Source: Agarophyton chilense | Taxonomy: Eukaryota > Rhodophyta > Florideophyceae > Gracilariales > Gracilariaceae | Assembly: GCA_030374765.1 (NCBI GenBank) | Contig: JARGXX010000071.1 | Coordinates: forward strand, 2,046,001-2,110,000 | Direction: 5' to 3' | Length of the DNA: 64,000 bases | Shown here: in pieces, positions 53,136 to 62,704 of the stretch | Position numbering within the stretch: the stretch's first letter is position 1 | Layout: the number at the start of each line of letters is the position of its first letter | The notes under the pieces: model-generated | Told to the model about the DNA's origin: nothing | Seen by the model: only the letters and a program-made list of their open reading frames with translations | Database searches by the model: none | Position numbers and translations under genes: made by a program

Positions 53136-54695
53136 GGGGAAAATTCGAACCCCTAATCGTTGAGCTCATGGATTCCACCCAGGCTTGAAGTAAGCTGTTT
53201 CCTTGAAGGCGGCATGCATTGCACAAGCGCTTAATTAAGCCCGAATGAAATAAGCACAAAACCAACATAATTAACCACAAAAAGCTTGGGAAAACTTTGC
53301 CCATTGTGCTTAACCGTTCGTAGATATCCCGCACAAAGAAGCTGAGGATTCTTGAGATTCTCCGTCTCCGTTTTAGCCTGGGCTTGCTGTCAGAAAATCG
53401 GCGAAAAGATGGCGGATACTGTCGAAGACTGCGAGTTTGTGAATATCTAGAGAGAAGGTCGGTGTCATTTATCAGAGTAATCTTGTACCAGAAATGTTTT
53501 TTAGTCAAGGCAGTGGTGCGCGAATATGCGACGCGCTCGTGGCTCCCGTGGGCAGGACACGCAAAGAACAAGAGTTGAAAGGGGTGTATAACGGGGTAGG
53601 CATTGGTCGTCAGTAGGGGTGTGTCGCAATCGCTTAGATTGCAATCTGATGGCAATCCCAGAATTGCACCAGAGATTGCTTCCTTCTCGTGATTGCAATT
53701 TGATGGTAATTGTTCCAACAATTCTCACATCAGATTGTAAGATTGAAATATTGTAACCCACCAAGTTGCAATCTTGCAACCTGAAACTTTCAAACCATAC
53801 CATCAATAATTATGACCATCAATCCAAGCGTTCGACTAGTACATATGGACGAGAACTAATCCGAACGTGTTTGAAACATTTCTACTTCTTCGCGTAAATT
53901 CTAGAATCTAGGATCTCGGGCTGGTGAAGGAAGTTATCGAACTAAATAGGGTTTAATGACATGTAAGGACAAGCATTTGCTGGAGGTAAATGTGAGAAGA
54001 AGAGTCACGAGTTGCTAAGAGTAGCACAGATTGCAAGTAGTATTTGATTAGCTGTTACGGAATGAAAGAGACATTGCAATTCCACCCCCATTGGATTGGT
54101 TTCACCCCTGGTCGTCAGAGTGCACGGTGAGAGCTGCGAGAAGAAAGCGCTCATTAATGGTAGTTGTATAATGAAGCTAGTAACTGAAGTCTTCTCACAT
54201 GCAGAAAACACGCCTTGCATCAAAAAAGTGATAAAGCTCTCTTGAGACTGTGACAACTGCATCACAAAAGTGTCAGGCCAAGATCTTTTTGTGGAGCTCC
54301 CACGATGATAAAGTGATGAAGCTGGGCACCGGGCGTTTCTCTAGAGGTTTTGACGCAAATGCGTGTTGGTGGCGTGTGCTAGCTGCCACGACCTCAATGG
54401 TCGTTGAGAGTAGCTTAATACATGAGGTTGATATACAGTCGGGTCAAATGTGCTTCCCATATCGGGCCATCTGTAGCTGTGGGCTCGCACAAGAACGGGG
54501 CACCCGCGTCATGCGAATCGCAGTAGGGGGATACACCACAAAGAAATACTGTAATGGGGATTTCATTCCCTTCGTACGTGCAGTGCACAGGTGCAAGTTG
54601 AAAAGGTAGAGAACGAAAGACACAAAGATGAGTCACCAGCGTAGATATAATGGCCTCTCTCTCACTTCGCTGTTAAGAGCCCAACTACATTCGCC
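53136..54695. other. 1.6-kb region without a supported gene
   Basis: A minus-strand frame (about 53300-53140) reads MGKVFPSFLWLIMLVLCLFH, signal-peptide-like, but runs out of frame into the glycosyltransferase start. A plus-strand 119-codon ORF (54250-54609) has no recognisable domain. Imperfect GATTGCAATCTGATGG-type repeats lie at about 53630-53780. Confidence 0.4.
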
Positions 54696-55703
54696 ATGCC
54701 GCAGAGCACCTTCGAGTATGTAGTCGGCTTCGCAAAGCTCACACTAGACACTCTTTCACAACGTGTTGTCAATCCAAAATATCATCCTCACCCCCTCTTT
54801 CAATCCGATGACATCTACCTCCGCGACAAACTTTCCATTGTAACTGGGGCAAACACTGGAATCGGTTTCCAAACCGCTCACATGTTGGCGGAAGCAGGTG
54901 CTAACGTAGTGCTCGCGTGCAGGAATTTGAACAAAGCACAACTGGCGGCGAATAGAATTCGAATATCACACCCAAGCGCCCGCGTTGAACTAGCCAAACT
55001 TGATCTTTCTGACTTACAATCTGTGCGGAAGTTTGCGAGTGATTTTGGCGATAGGACGTGTCATATTCTTGTCCTAAACGCCGGCGTTATGGCTGCTGAT
55101 CAATCTGTACCTGAAACGCATTTTATGGTGAATCACGCGGCACATGCGTTGTTATCCCTGTTACTGTTGAAAAATATCCAACAGGTTCATGGACGTATTG
55201 TTTTCGTATCGAGTCTCACACTGTTGATTTCCGATCTTCATTTCGATGATATTACCTTTGCGAATCGTCGATACAACTGGATGACAGCATATGCCAACAG
55301 CAAGTTGAGTATGGTTTTATTTATGCGGGCTCTCCACAAACGTATTGGAAACAATGTGGTGTTAAATGCGGTACATCCAGGGGAAGCTACTTCAGACGTT
55401 GCGAGAAATCTAGGAAAGATTTGGATGTCGCTACACAAAGAAGTTGGCAAACTGTTTTTGCTTTCTGTGGCTGAATCCGCTCGGACCACAGTGTTCGTTG
55501 CGGGCGCTGAAGAAGCAGGACAAGGTGGTAATCTTTTTCATCGTGTTGATCAACTTGTTACCATCCCGCCACGACTTGTTTCCGATGCGGATGTGGAACG
55601 TATGTGGGAGATCACGTTAGAAGCCGCAAGCGTAAGGGAAGGTGATCTCGATGTTCTGAATGACTTGATGCGCGGTAAATGCGATGTTGCAGAACAAGGG
55701 TGA
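54696..55703 (+). CDS. Short-chain dehydrogenase/reductase, WWOX/retinol-dehydrogenase-like
   Basis: 335 residues, single exon. The Rossmann start is KLSIVTGANTGIGFQTAHML (T-G-x3-G-I-G), then VLACRNLNKAQLAANRIRIS. The Arg after V-x-L-A-C indicates NADP(H) preference. LAKLDLSDLQSVRKFASDFG is the adenine-ring Asp block; ILVLNAGVMA (N-A-G); GRIVFVSSLTLLI (catalytic Ser region); YNWMTAYANSKLSMVLFMRA (Y-x3-K); and LNAVHPGEATSDVARN. This order fits the plant/animal WWOX-RDH group of classical SDRs without WW domains. About 45 N-terminal residues (VVGFAKLTLDTLSQRVVNPK) precede the core and may be a membrane or targeting helix. Substrate unknown, perhaps a retinoid, pigment or lipid intermediate. Confidence 0.92.
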   Translation: MPQSTFEYVVGFAKLTLDTLSQRVVNPKYHPHPLFQSDDIYLRDKLSIVTGANTGIGFQTAHMLAEAGANVVLACRNLNKAQLAANRIRISHPSARVELAKLDLSDLQSVRKFASDFGDRTCHILVLNAGVMAADQSVPETHFMVNHAAHALLSLLLLKNIQQVHGRIVFVSSLTLLISDLHFDDITFANRRYNWMTAYANSKLSMVLFMRALHKRIGNNVVLNAVHPGEATSDVARNLGKIWMSLHKEVGKLFLLSVAESARTTVFVAGAEEAGQGGNLFHRVDQLVTIPPRLVSDADVERMWEITLEAASVREGDLDVLNDLMRGKCDVAEQG

Positions 55704-56268
55704 TTCTAGAAAGAAGACTGGAAGCGCACCAATGAACACACCTTTCTCTCCCTTCATAGTTCGAGCGTTTTTGGACGAGTATTCTTTTCCAAATTTGGTG
55801 CTTGGTGCCCTCTCACCCCCACCCGATCATCATTACAACTCCTGCCTACGAGAACTGCGTCGACTGAGCGAAGCACTGCCCTTACAGATACTGTTTCAGT
55901 GTTGCCGATTTTCGTTGAGAGACAAGTGCTGAGGAATAGAGCAGTTTTCAGTTCGTACAACGTTCGTAATCCGAAGCCGTTTCCGGAAGGAAAACGTTTT
56001 ACATCGGTAAAAGGTGGGTCGTTCAGGGCGGCGATCGCAGCAAGGAAGCATTGAGAAGTCATCAATTTGAGTTTAATGGTCATACAAACATGAGTTACAA
56101 CGCGCGAAAGGCGGGCAGTTGTGCGTGAAGTCGAAATGTTGGGCTCTTCGCGCTTTGTTGACAGCCATAACAACATGCCTGGTGAGAGATCACACGGTAC
56201 TGCGCGGTGGCCAGACATGGCACACAGTTCTTTTCCGATGCAATGGTGCACGTGGTGATGGACGGTGT
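55704..56268. other. Convergent spacer, no gene
   Basis: 565 bp. Only ORFs without coding character. Confidence 0.45.
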
Positions 56269-57030
56269 TCAGCGCTTTGGTTGACCACCAGGCATCAATT
56301 CCAAGGTTGTGAAGACGATTCGGGCCCATTGACTACGAATACTGACTTGGGACTTGTCGAGTTCGGGGCTGTTTTCATTTTTGCTCAAACTGAGCTCTAG
56401 TTTGTACCGTTGCAGATCGAGTCCCCTCTGTGCAGCGTCGTACACATTGTTGACAAAGGCTGCGAGCCCGGGCATGAGCTCTCTGATGTCAGAGGCGCTT
56501 ATGTCTGCGGCAATGTCAAAGGCGGCCTCCTTTTCTGTGGGAAACTGACATCGTTTGAGTGTGAGATACACCAAAGCCAACCAAATGAACCTTGTTTTCT
56601 TCTCGTCGTCATTGAGGCGTATGTCGCGTCCCATATAGGTGGTATGTCTTTCGTGGGCGACGAGTTCAAACTTGAGCGCAGTGAGTGAGTAGCCAGCCTT
56701 GTACGAAGCTGCGGCAGCCAGGACAAAGGCACGAATGGCGTGCGTATACTCCGGGCCGACACCGGAAGTCATGAGACGCAACCACACATTTCGAAAAGAA
56801 AGCTCTAGCGCGCCGCAAAGCACGGCTCCTGACGGAGCTTGGTCGTCTGACGCCGGGTCTGCGGCACAGCGCGGGGCGCAATGCAAGCGCGCGTGACGCA
56901 CCGACGGAGACAATGGTGGTGGGACGCGCGTGCGTCGCAGCGAAGATGTGCGGCTCTGGTGCGAGCGGCGCGTGAGCTGGAACGATGTGACAAAGACGAA
57001 GGGCGACATGGACGAAAGGCGCGTTGGCAA
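56269..57030 (-). CDS. Unknown protein with a likely organelle leader
   Basis: 253 residues. The first 60 are rich in Ser, Arg and Pro with no acidic residue until about 58 (FVFVTSFQLTRRSHQSRTSS), as in plastid or mitochondrial leaders. The mature part is helical: PEYTHAIRAFVLAAAASYKA, GYSLTALKFELVAHERHTTY, RLNDDEKKTRFIWLALVYLT and LPGLAAFVNNVYD-like sequence, ending RIVFTTLELMPGGQPKR. It resembles small conserved proteins of plastid lineages, but I do not recognise the family. Met at 57009 (SPFVFVTSFQ) is an alternative start. It diverges from the next gene across about 500 bp. Confidence 0.6.
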   Translation of the reverse strand: MPTRLSSMSPFVFVTSFQLTRRSHQSRTSSLRRTRVPPPLSPSVRHARLHCAPRCAADPASDDQAPSGAVLCGALELSFRNVWLRLMTSGVGPEYTHAIRAFVLAAAASYKAGYSLTALKFELVAHERHTTYMGRDIRLNDDEKKTRFIWLALVYLTLKRCQFPTEKEAAFDIAADISASDIRELMPGLAAFVNNVYDAAQRGLDLQRYKLELSLSKNENSPELDKSQVSIRSQWARIVFTTLELMPGGQPKR

Positions 57031-57345
57031 AACGGCGTTGAAAGCGTGTGGAAGTAGCGGGAGCTTGCGTACGAACTATGTACTACGATGGTGTGCTTGC
57101 AACGCAGACTGGATGTGATGAGTGAAGAAGGCGGCGCAGTTGGGGGCACTTGCGCTGCTGAGCGCCGTGAGGTGGAAGCGCAATTCACGTGGGACGGGTG
57201 CGCGCGGACAAAGGACCGACGTTCGCAGCCGCGACGCCTCGCAGCAGCGGCAGCAGACGAGCGCGGAATGCGCACCTGCAGCTGCGAGTGGCTCTCAAGC
57301 ATCGCGCGAGCTGTGGATTAGCGTTTGTGACGTGTGTACGGCCGT

Positions 57346-57401
57346 GCACCGGTGCTCGTCGCGCTTGTGCACCGGTGCCCGTCGCGCTGGCGCACCGGTG
57401 C
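57346..57401. repeat. Three GCACCGGTGC palindromes at a 23-bp period
   Basis: Starts at 57346, 57369 and 57392. The linkers (TCGTCGCGCTTGT and CCGTCGCGCTGGC) are related, so this is a short tandem repeat with a perfectly kept palindromic core. Confidence 0.8.
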
Positions 57402-57462
57402 CGTGTCGTGCTCCGCCAACCGACTCGACTCGCTTTGTTCAAGTTGCGCTATTACTTGACGC

Positions 57463-57464
<2 letters not shown>

Positions 57465-57496
<32 letters not shown>
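57465..57496. repeat. (TG)16 microsatellite
   Basis: Thirty-two bases of uninterrupted TG, 41 bp before the next gene's ATG. Confidence 0.95.
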
Positions 57497-57498
<2 letters not shown>

Positions 57499-57536
57499 AC
57501 GCGCGACTGCGCGCCGCGGCTTGCTTGTTGTGGATA

Positions 57537-58127
57537 ATGAAGTGTTGTCGATTGCTGCTGACGTTGGCGCTGGCGTTTCCGTCGCTTGTGCGGCACGGCC
57601 GTGGCGAGAGTAACCGTACTGTGGGTATCTCGCTGCTTGACTTGCAGAGTGGTGTGGGCTATAGGCCCACGTTGGCGCCCGTTGCTAGCGCGGCAGTGAG
57701 CGCGAGTGACCCACCACCGGAGTTGCCGCCGCACGGCGTGCACATCTACGACTCGCTGCACCACTTGCCAACGCGTCTGTTATCCACGCACACCAACATG
57801 GCGCCACGCTGCGCCGCCAGACACACCTCGTCGCCCTACCGTCCGTATGTATGCGGTTCCAAGTGCGAAAACGTGTTGCTTGCCATGAGGGCGCATTGCA
57901 AGGCCCCACATGGTTGGGTTCCGTGTGCAAAGGCTAGAAAGTTTCGTCGCTGTTTGGCGCGTGTTTGTTACCGTGCCACCGGCGCTAGGCAACGAGCTAG
58001 CCCCCCGGTGGGCTTCTATGACCGCTCTAGCGTGGCCATTGTGCGCTACCACCGTCCGCTGCCGTTGTACGAGCGTCGTGCGAGACGTAACCGCCAGTCT
58101 AGCACGCAGAGCGCCATCTTCAAGTGA
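57537..58127 (+). CDS. Putative secreted, basic, Cys-containing protein
   Basis: 196 residues from Met at 57537. The start MKCCRLLLTLALAFPSLVRH has a short basic end, a hydrophobic core and a polar end, as a signal peptide. The mature part has seven Cys in a cluster (about residues 85-150: PRCAARH, YVCGSKCENV, AHCKAPHGWVPC, RRCLARVCYR) and an Arg-rich tail. No family recognised. The ORF is open far upstream through the TG repeat, so the start was chosen for the signal peptide. GC-rich DNA can give long chance ORFs with many Arg and Ala, so the gene is not certain. Confidence 0.42.
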   Translation: MKCCRLLLTLALAFPSLVRHGRGESNRTVGISLLDLQSGVGYRPTLAPVASAAVSASDPPPELPPHGVHIYDSLHHLPTRLLSTHTNMAPRCAARHTSSPYRPYVCGSKCENVLLAMRAHCKAPHGWVPCAKARKFRRCLARVCYRATGARQRASPPVGFYDRSSVAIVRYHRPLPLYERRARRNRQSSTQSAIFK

Positions 58128-58414
58128 CAACGCCATCTTCACAAGTAACAACCATAGCCCTTCTCCGTCTCCATCTCGCACACCCATCCAATCATCTCAC
58201 GTGGCCAGTGGCCGCGCTCCACGTGCATCCACACATCCCCCCGGCCCCCACCTTCGCTGACACGGCGCCTATGCGCGTCACACGTGTAATAGTACAGCAG
58301 TCGCCGAGAGACACGGAATTAATGCGCCTCTCCCAATCGGCGTTTTCATGTAAACCAAACCTATCTATCACCGTTTCTTGTTTTGAGCTCCCACTCTCAC
58401 CCCCATCGCCCGCG

Positions 58415-58462
58415 TCCCCCTGCCCCACAGTCCCCCTGCCCCACAGTCCCCCTGCCCCACAG
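58415..58462 (+). repeat. Three perfect 16-bp tandem units in the AsnRS leader
   Basis: TCCCCCTGCCCCACAG three times (58415, 58431, 58447), ending 11 bp before the AsnRS ATG. Each unit is a pyrimidine tract ending in CAG, so each could serve as a 3' splice site. Confidence 0.9.
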
Positions 58463-58473
58463 CCCCCCCCGCC

Positions 58474-60120
58474 ATGTGCGTCTCGTTTGTGTCACCGCAC
58501 GCCTCGCGCCTGTTTTCCCCCCCACTGCGCTCCTTCAGAAGCGCCTTTCTCAAGCCGTCGTTTCACCCCGCGCGAGCCCGCGCTGTCGTCGCCGCTACCT
58601 CCACCTTCTCCGTCAGACATTTGCCATTCGCCACTGCCGTCGCACCCACAGAGCCCGCCTCAAAGTCACAACCGGCTTTGCCGCGTACCAAGCTCAATGC
58701 CGTCACTGCCCAGCTCGTTGGAAACACGCTTTGCGTCAAGGGCTGGGTCCGTTCCGTGCGCGCCCAGAAAGCTTTTGCCTTCATCGATCTCAACGACGGC
58801 ACCAATCTCTCCGGCTTGCAGATTGTTGTCGATGGCCACGCCCCCTGTTTCCCCCTCGTGTCCAGCCTTTCGACTGGCTGTTCCATCAGTGCCGTTGGAG
58901 AGCTTGTTGCGTCGCTTGGAAGCGCTCAGCCGGTTGAATTGCGCGCTTCCACCCTCAAATTGATCGGCACTGCGGCCGATTACCCGCTACAGAAGAAACG
59001 CCACTCGTTGGAATTTCTGCGCTCAATTGCTCATCTCAGACCGAGAACCAATTCTATCGCCGCCGTTTCTAGGATACGATCGGCGCTGGCAGTTGCCACC
59101 CACTCGTTTTTTGACGAGCTTGGGTTTGTTTACGTCCATGCCCCGCTCATAACTGCCAGTGATTGTGAGGGCGCCGGAGAGATGTTCCGCGTCACTACTG
59201 CATTGAATCCCGATGGCACCCCGAATACGCACGTTGATGCGAGCGAAGGAGATGCTGCTACCAAAGTCCCCAGAGTGCAATTTCAAAACGACTTCTTTGG
59301 AAAGCCCGCTTTTCTCACCGTGTCTGGTCAGCTCAGTGCTGAGTGCTTTGCCACCGCGTTAGGCGATGTTTATACGTTTGGACCCACTTTCCGCGCCGAG
59401 AATAGTAACACTTCTAGACATCTGGCAGAGTTTTGGATGATTGAACCTGAAATGGCGTTTGCCGATTTGAAAGATGATATGGATAATGCCGAACGGCTTG
59501 TTAAATACCTTGTCTCATACATTTTGCAAAAGTGTGATCAGGACCTTGCGTTTTTCGATCGCTTTGTTGAGAAAGGGCTCTTGCGCAAGTTGAATACGGT
59601 GGCGGATGAAGACTTTGCGCGTATCTCGTACACGGAGGCAATTGAAATCCTTGACAAGGTCAACAAACCCAACAAGAAGGGGAAGAGACGATTTGAATTT
59701 GAGGTGAGATGGGGAATCGATCTTCAGTCAGAACATGAACGCTATCTAGCAGAACAACATTTTCAAAAGCCAGTATTTGTGTACAATTACCCCAGCGCCA
59801 TCAAAGCGTTTTACATGCGAGCAAATGATGAAGACGACGGGAAAACTTGTGCGGCTATGGACTTGCTCGTACCGGGCATTGGTGAGCTTGTTGGAGGCAG
59901 TCAGAGAGAGGAACGATTAGATGTTCTTGAGGAAAAAATTGAACGGAATGGTCTGGAAAAGGAAGCGTATTGGTGGTATCTGGATCTTAGACGGTTTGGA
60001 AGCGTGCCACATGCGGGGTACGGCCTGGGATTTGAGAGATTGGTGCAGTTTGTTACTGGCATGGATAACATTCGCGACGTTATTCCTTTTCCAAGATATC
60101 CGGGAAATGCCGAGTTTTGA
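58474..60120 (+). CDS. NARS: Asparaginyl-tRNA synthetase, bacterial/organellar type
   Basis: 548 residues, single exon. The N-terminal leader [20 protein letters not shown] is Ser/Arg/Pro rich, has no acids and carries a Phe-Val-Ser-Pro, as in rhodophyte plastid leaders. The OB-fold anticodon domain follows: [20 protein letters not shown], then [20 protein letters not shown]. Class II core: [20 protein letters not shown] (motif 1 region), [20 protein letters not shown] and MIEPEMAF (motif 2), [20 protein letters not shown] and [10 protein letters not shown] (motif 3). The close match to bacterial AsnRS, with the ending pattern R-D-V-I-P-F-P-R, separates it from AspRS. It charges tRNA-Asn; plant organelles share one such enzyme, so dual targeting is possible. 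Start ATG follows the tandem leader repeat. Confidence 0.95.
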   Translation: MCVSFVSPHASRLFSPPLRSFRSAFLKPSFHPARARAVVAATSTFSVRHLPFATAVAPTEPASKSQPALPRTKLNAVTAQLVGNTLCVKGWVRSVRAQKAFAFIDLNDGTNLSGLQIVVDGHAPCFPLVSSLSTGCSISAVGELVASLGSAQPVELRASTLKLIGTAADYPLQKKRHSLEFLRSIAHLRPRTNSIAAVSRIRSALAVATHSFFDELGFVYVHAPLITASDCEGAGEMFRVTTALNPDGTPNTHVDASEGDAATKVPRVQFQNDFFGKPAFLTVSGQLSAECFATALGDVYTFGPTFRAENSNTSRHLAEFWMIEPEMAFADLKDDMDNAERLVKYLVSYILQKCDQDLAFFDRFVEKGLLRKLNTVADEDFARISYTEAIEILDKVNKPNKKGKRRFEFEVRWGIDLQSEHERYLAEQHFQKPVFVYNYPSAIKAFYMRANDEDDGKTCAAMDLLVPGIGELVGGSQREERLDVLEEKIERNGLEKEAYWWYLDLRRFGSVPHAGYGLGFERLVQFVTGMDNIRDVIPFPRYPGNAEF

Positions 60121-61204
60121 GAAGCGCGGCTATTTTTTCCTCGTCGTATGTTAGTTTTTTGTTTTCGGTTTAGCTGACAGGTCATGAGATGTATAACGGA
60201 AAAACGTTTGCGGTGGGGTGCGAGGGGTCATGACGGTAAGTTTGCACTGCGAAAGAAATTACGTTAGAACAAGCGTGAATTTGATGACGTAGGGATCCAT
60301 TGAAAGAAATTGTTTCATCTTCATTTCTGACTCTTGTGACCACGTGATGCGAAGGGTACATACAAACACAGATCGGCACTGACCAATCTTGTCCCCGTGC
60401 CAGCTGCAACGCTGCTTTGTACGCGAGCGTCACTGCTCGCCGTCACGGAATGTTTTTCCGATGATTTGCTGAGCAAATGCGGCATGAGTATGAGTTCGTG
60501 GGTGGGCATCGTCCCACGAAGGTAGATATTGCCCTCAGACATGTGATATGGTGGACACGGCGTAGATGATTACGAACCGCCTCCGGCAGCCGAATTTTGA
60601 CACTGATGAAGGATTGCCGCTCTCGAGATGTCTTCCAACTGCATGGGCGATCGGGGTACCGGCCGCCTTCCTGGACTCGCGAAACTTGACAAGGCGATTA
60701 GTCGGCCTGCCGATCGCAGTCGCGCATTAGATTGGTACAGCACGTACAGCCCCCAACCATGCTGCTCGAAGACCACAAGACCGTTAGCAGGTCACCAGAG
60801 AATGGTCACGCCGTTGTTTTCTTAGATCGCCGCTGGAGTCAGACCTTCAGCTTCACAACAAGACAGTAAAGTTGCAGGGTTGTGGAAATGCTCTTTGTGT
60901 GAGTGATGCAGATAAAAGACGACGCTCTAGTCCTCGGGTATAATTGTTCCGGACTGGCGATGGTTTGGCGAAAACAGCGATTGGTAACTCTCTACTAACA
61001 GTTCAGGCTGCGGGAAACACTAAGATTGAACACGCTGCGAAGATGTCGAAGAGCTCCTCCATACCCTTGCGAGTGCGTTCGCATTCGAGTGATCCCACTT
61101 CCTTTCCCGAAATTCACTTGTATGAAAGATAATTGGACATTGTATCTACCCTTATATGGACAAATACCGGTTGTTTACATCAAAAGACAATAGGTACACT
61201 GACT
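60121..61204. other. 1.1-kb region without a supported gene
   Basis: Minus-strand frames at 60542-60182 and 60776-60570 are open but change frame without splice sites and show no domain. Possibly a decayed gene. Confidence 0.35.
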
Positions 61205-62218
61205 TCAATCCGCTCTCAGCTCGAATTTCTCAATTTCAACACCCTTTGCTGTGATACAACATATTTCGACTGAATCACCTGTGTAAATATCACGCTCGCA
61301 AGCAGAAGTAAAGGCATCCTTCACTAGCTCTACGCAAGGTTCTAGTGAAAGCTCCTTTCGGCTGGAATCAGGGGTCATCTGACGGAACTCGACCTGATTA
61401 TCTAAGACAGGCTGCAACAGATTTTGACCACTACCACTGCACACTGCTCGGACCTTTTCGTGCGATCCAATGGCGTCATATCCATACGACCACCCTTTTC
61501 CTGTACGTAAGAAACAAATAGAAAACATGGGCGGTCAGTTCACGTCTCACGAAGGGGAGTTGCGATCTTTTTCTCAGACGTCAGAGGTGAAATAAATACT
61601 GTGGTACTCTCAATCAGTGCATCTATATAAGATGCATCAGTAGGAGCCAACACAAGTCTTCATAGAAAAGCATAAGACATAGAACCACAAACGAGGTATG
61701 GAAAGCGTACCGTTTTCGTCCAAACCACCGAGTACGTTGAAAGCATAGTAAGGTTGAAAACGTCTGTAATACAACATGGTAGATAGGAGTTGTGAAATGG
61801 CTTCCAAAGTCATGTCCTTCCGGTGTCGATGCCTGTATTGCGTCAATCTGATCTTCAAAACCTTGTGAAGAATGGCAATATCAGTGTGCATGCCACTACT
61901 GGCCAACACAGCTTTGTCGGTGAGCTTGACAACCCTGCTGACATATCGAGTGGGTATGGAATAGCCCGAGCCGAGACGAGTGTCAGACGCTACGATAGTG
62001 TAGTCGGCTCCGGACACGGCTACGACTGTGCCGCCGTTGTCCTCGTACGGGCTGAAGTGGCGCGAGATGGGGGTAGGTGGATGGGCGACGTCCAATGGAT
62101 CGCTGGGGTCATGGTGATCCCCGAGGTTGAAGCCCGTAGCAGCAAGCTGTGGATCGGCGTGCGGAAGTCCGCCGATCGAGGCGTTTGGCTGCAAGATGGA
62201 CATGGTGTGAGGGTGCAC
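61205..62218 (-). CDS. PSMB1: 20S proteasome subunit beta type-1 (beta-6)
   Basis: Exon 1 62218-61711 and exon 2 61500-61205 with a 210-bp intron (GTACGC..CGTACAG). Phase 1 rebuilds Gly in GGLDENG-KGWSYGYDAIG. The product is 267 residues. A propeptide-like N-terminus (about 60 residues) leads to NGGTVVAVSGADYTIVASDT, then SGYSIPTRYVSRVVKLTDKA, LLSTMLYYRRFQPYYAFNVL and LQPVLDNQVEFRQM, ending LVKDAFTSACERDIYTGDSV. This is the PSMB1 order, down to the Y-x-x-R-F-x-P-Y-Y block. Beta-6 is a non-catalytic ring subunit of the core particle. Met at 62203 is an alternative start. Confidence 0.95.
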
Positions 62219-62704
62219 CGCAGTCGAGAGCGAGAGATCAGGGGTTGCCGGAATGCAATAGATAGCACGCGAACATGTGGACTTTGTTTGTCTATGGTCG
62301 TTGGTCGCACTGCTCGCAGCTGGAAGCGAAATATCAATTAGCCGCTATTAATTTAATGAATACTGGAACACGTTTTCTGCGACTGGGCCCAATAGTGGAT
62401 TATTTCTCGCTAAGAACCCTTGGGATTTTAAGTATTTTTTAGGGGTACCAACTTTTTGATTAAATTGGGAGGGTAGGATTGCTACTCACAGAGTACAACG
62501 GGCATTGCTCTGACCTCTCTCTCCACTACTGTACTACCCTTGGTATTCAGTGTAGTTATTCCGGTCTTCCTCTTGAATCAAGTAAAACCCCGCCACCTTC
62601 AGACATCTTTGTCGTTGACAAACTATTGCGGTTCAGTTATGTTATTGAAAAACTCGTACTCAGTTAGCGTCACTAATCAAATGATAATCTACCAGGTTCT
62701 CGAC
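62219..62704. other. Intergenic, no gene
   Basis: 486 bp between two minus-strand genes. It contains the proteasome promoter side. Nothing else supported. Confidence 0.45.

Larger units (their letters stand above)
57031..57536. other. GC-rich divergent intergenic region with repeats
   Basis: It holds three palindromes GCACCGGTGC at 57346, 57369 and 57392 and a (TG)16 microsatellite (57465-57496). Open plus-strand frames here are extensions of the downstream ORF and are not protein-like. Confidence 0.5.

Noticed and set aside
53038..53721. 227-codon minus-strand ORF overlapping the glycosyltransferase start
   Set aside because: Mostly antisense to nothing, no domain; its end lies in another frame of the well-supported glycosyltransferase.
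57189..57536. Upstream extension of the Cys-rich ORF through the TG repeat
   Set aside because: The extension is low-complexity Arg/Ala/Cys-Val sequence; the signal peptide at 57537 gives a better start.
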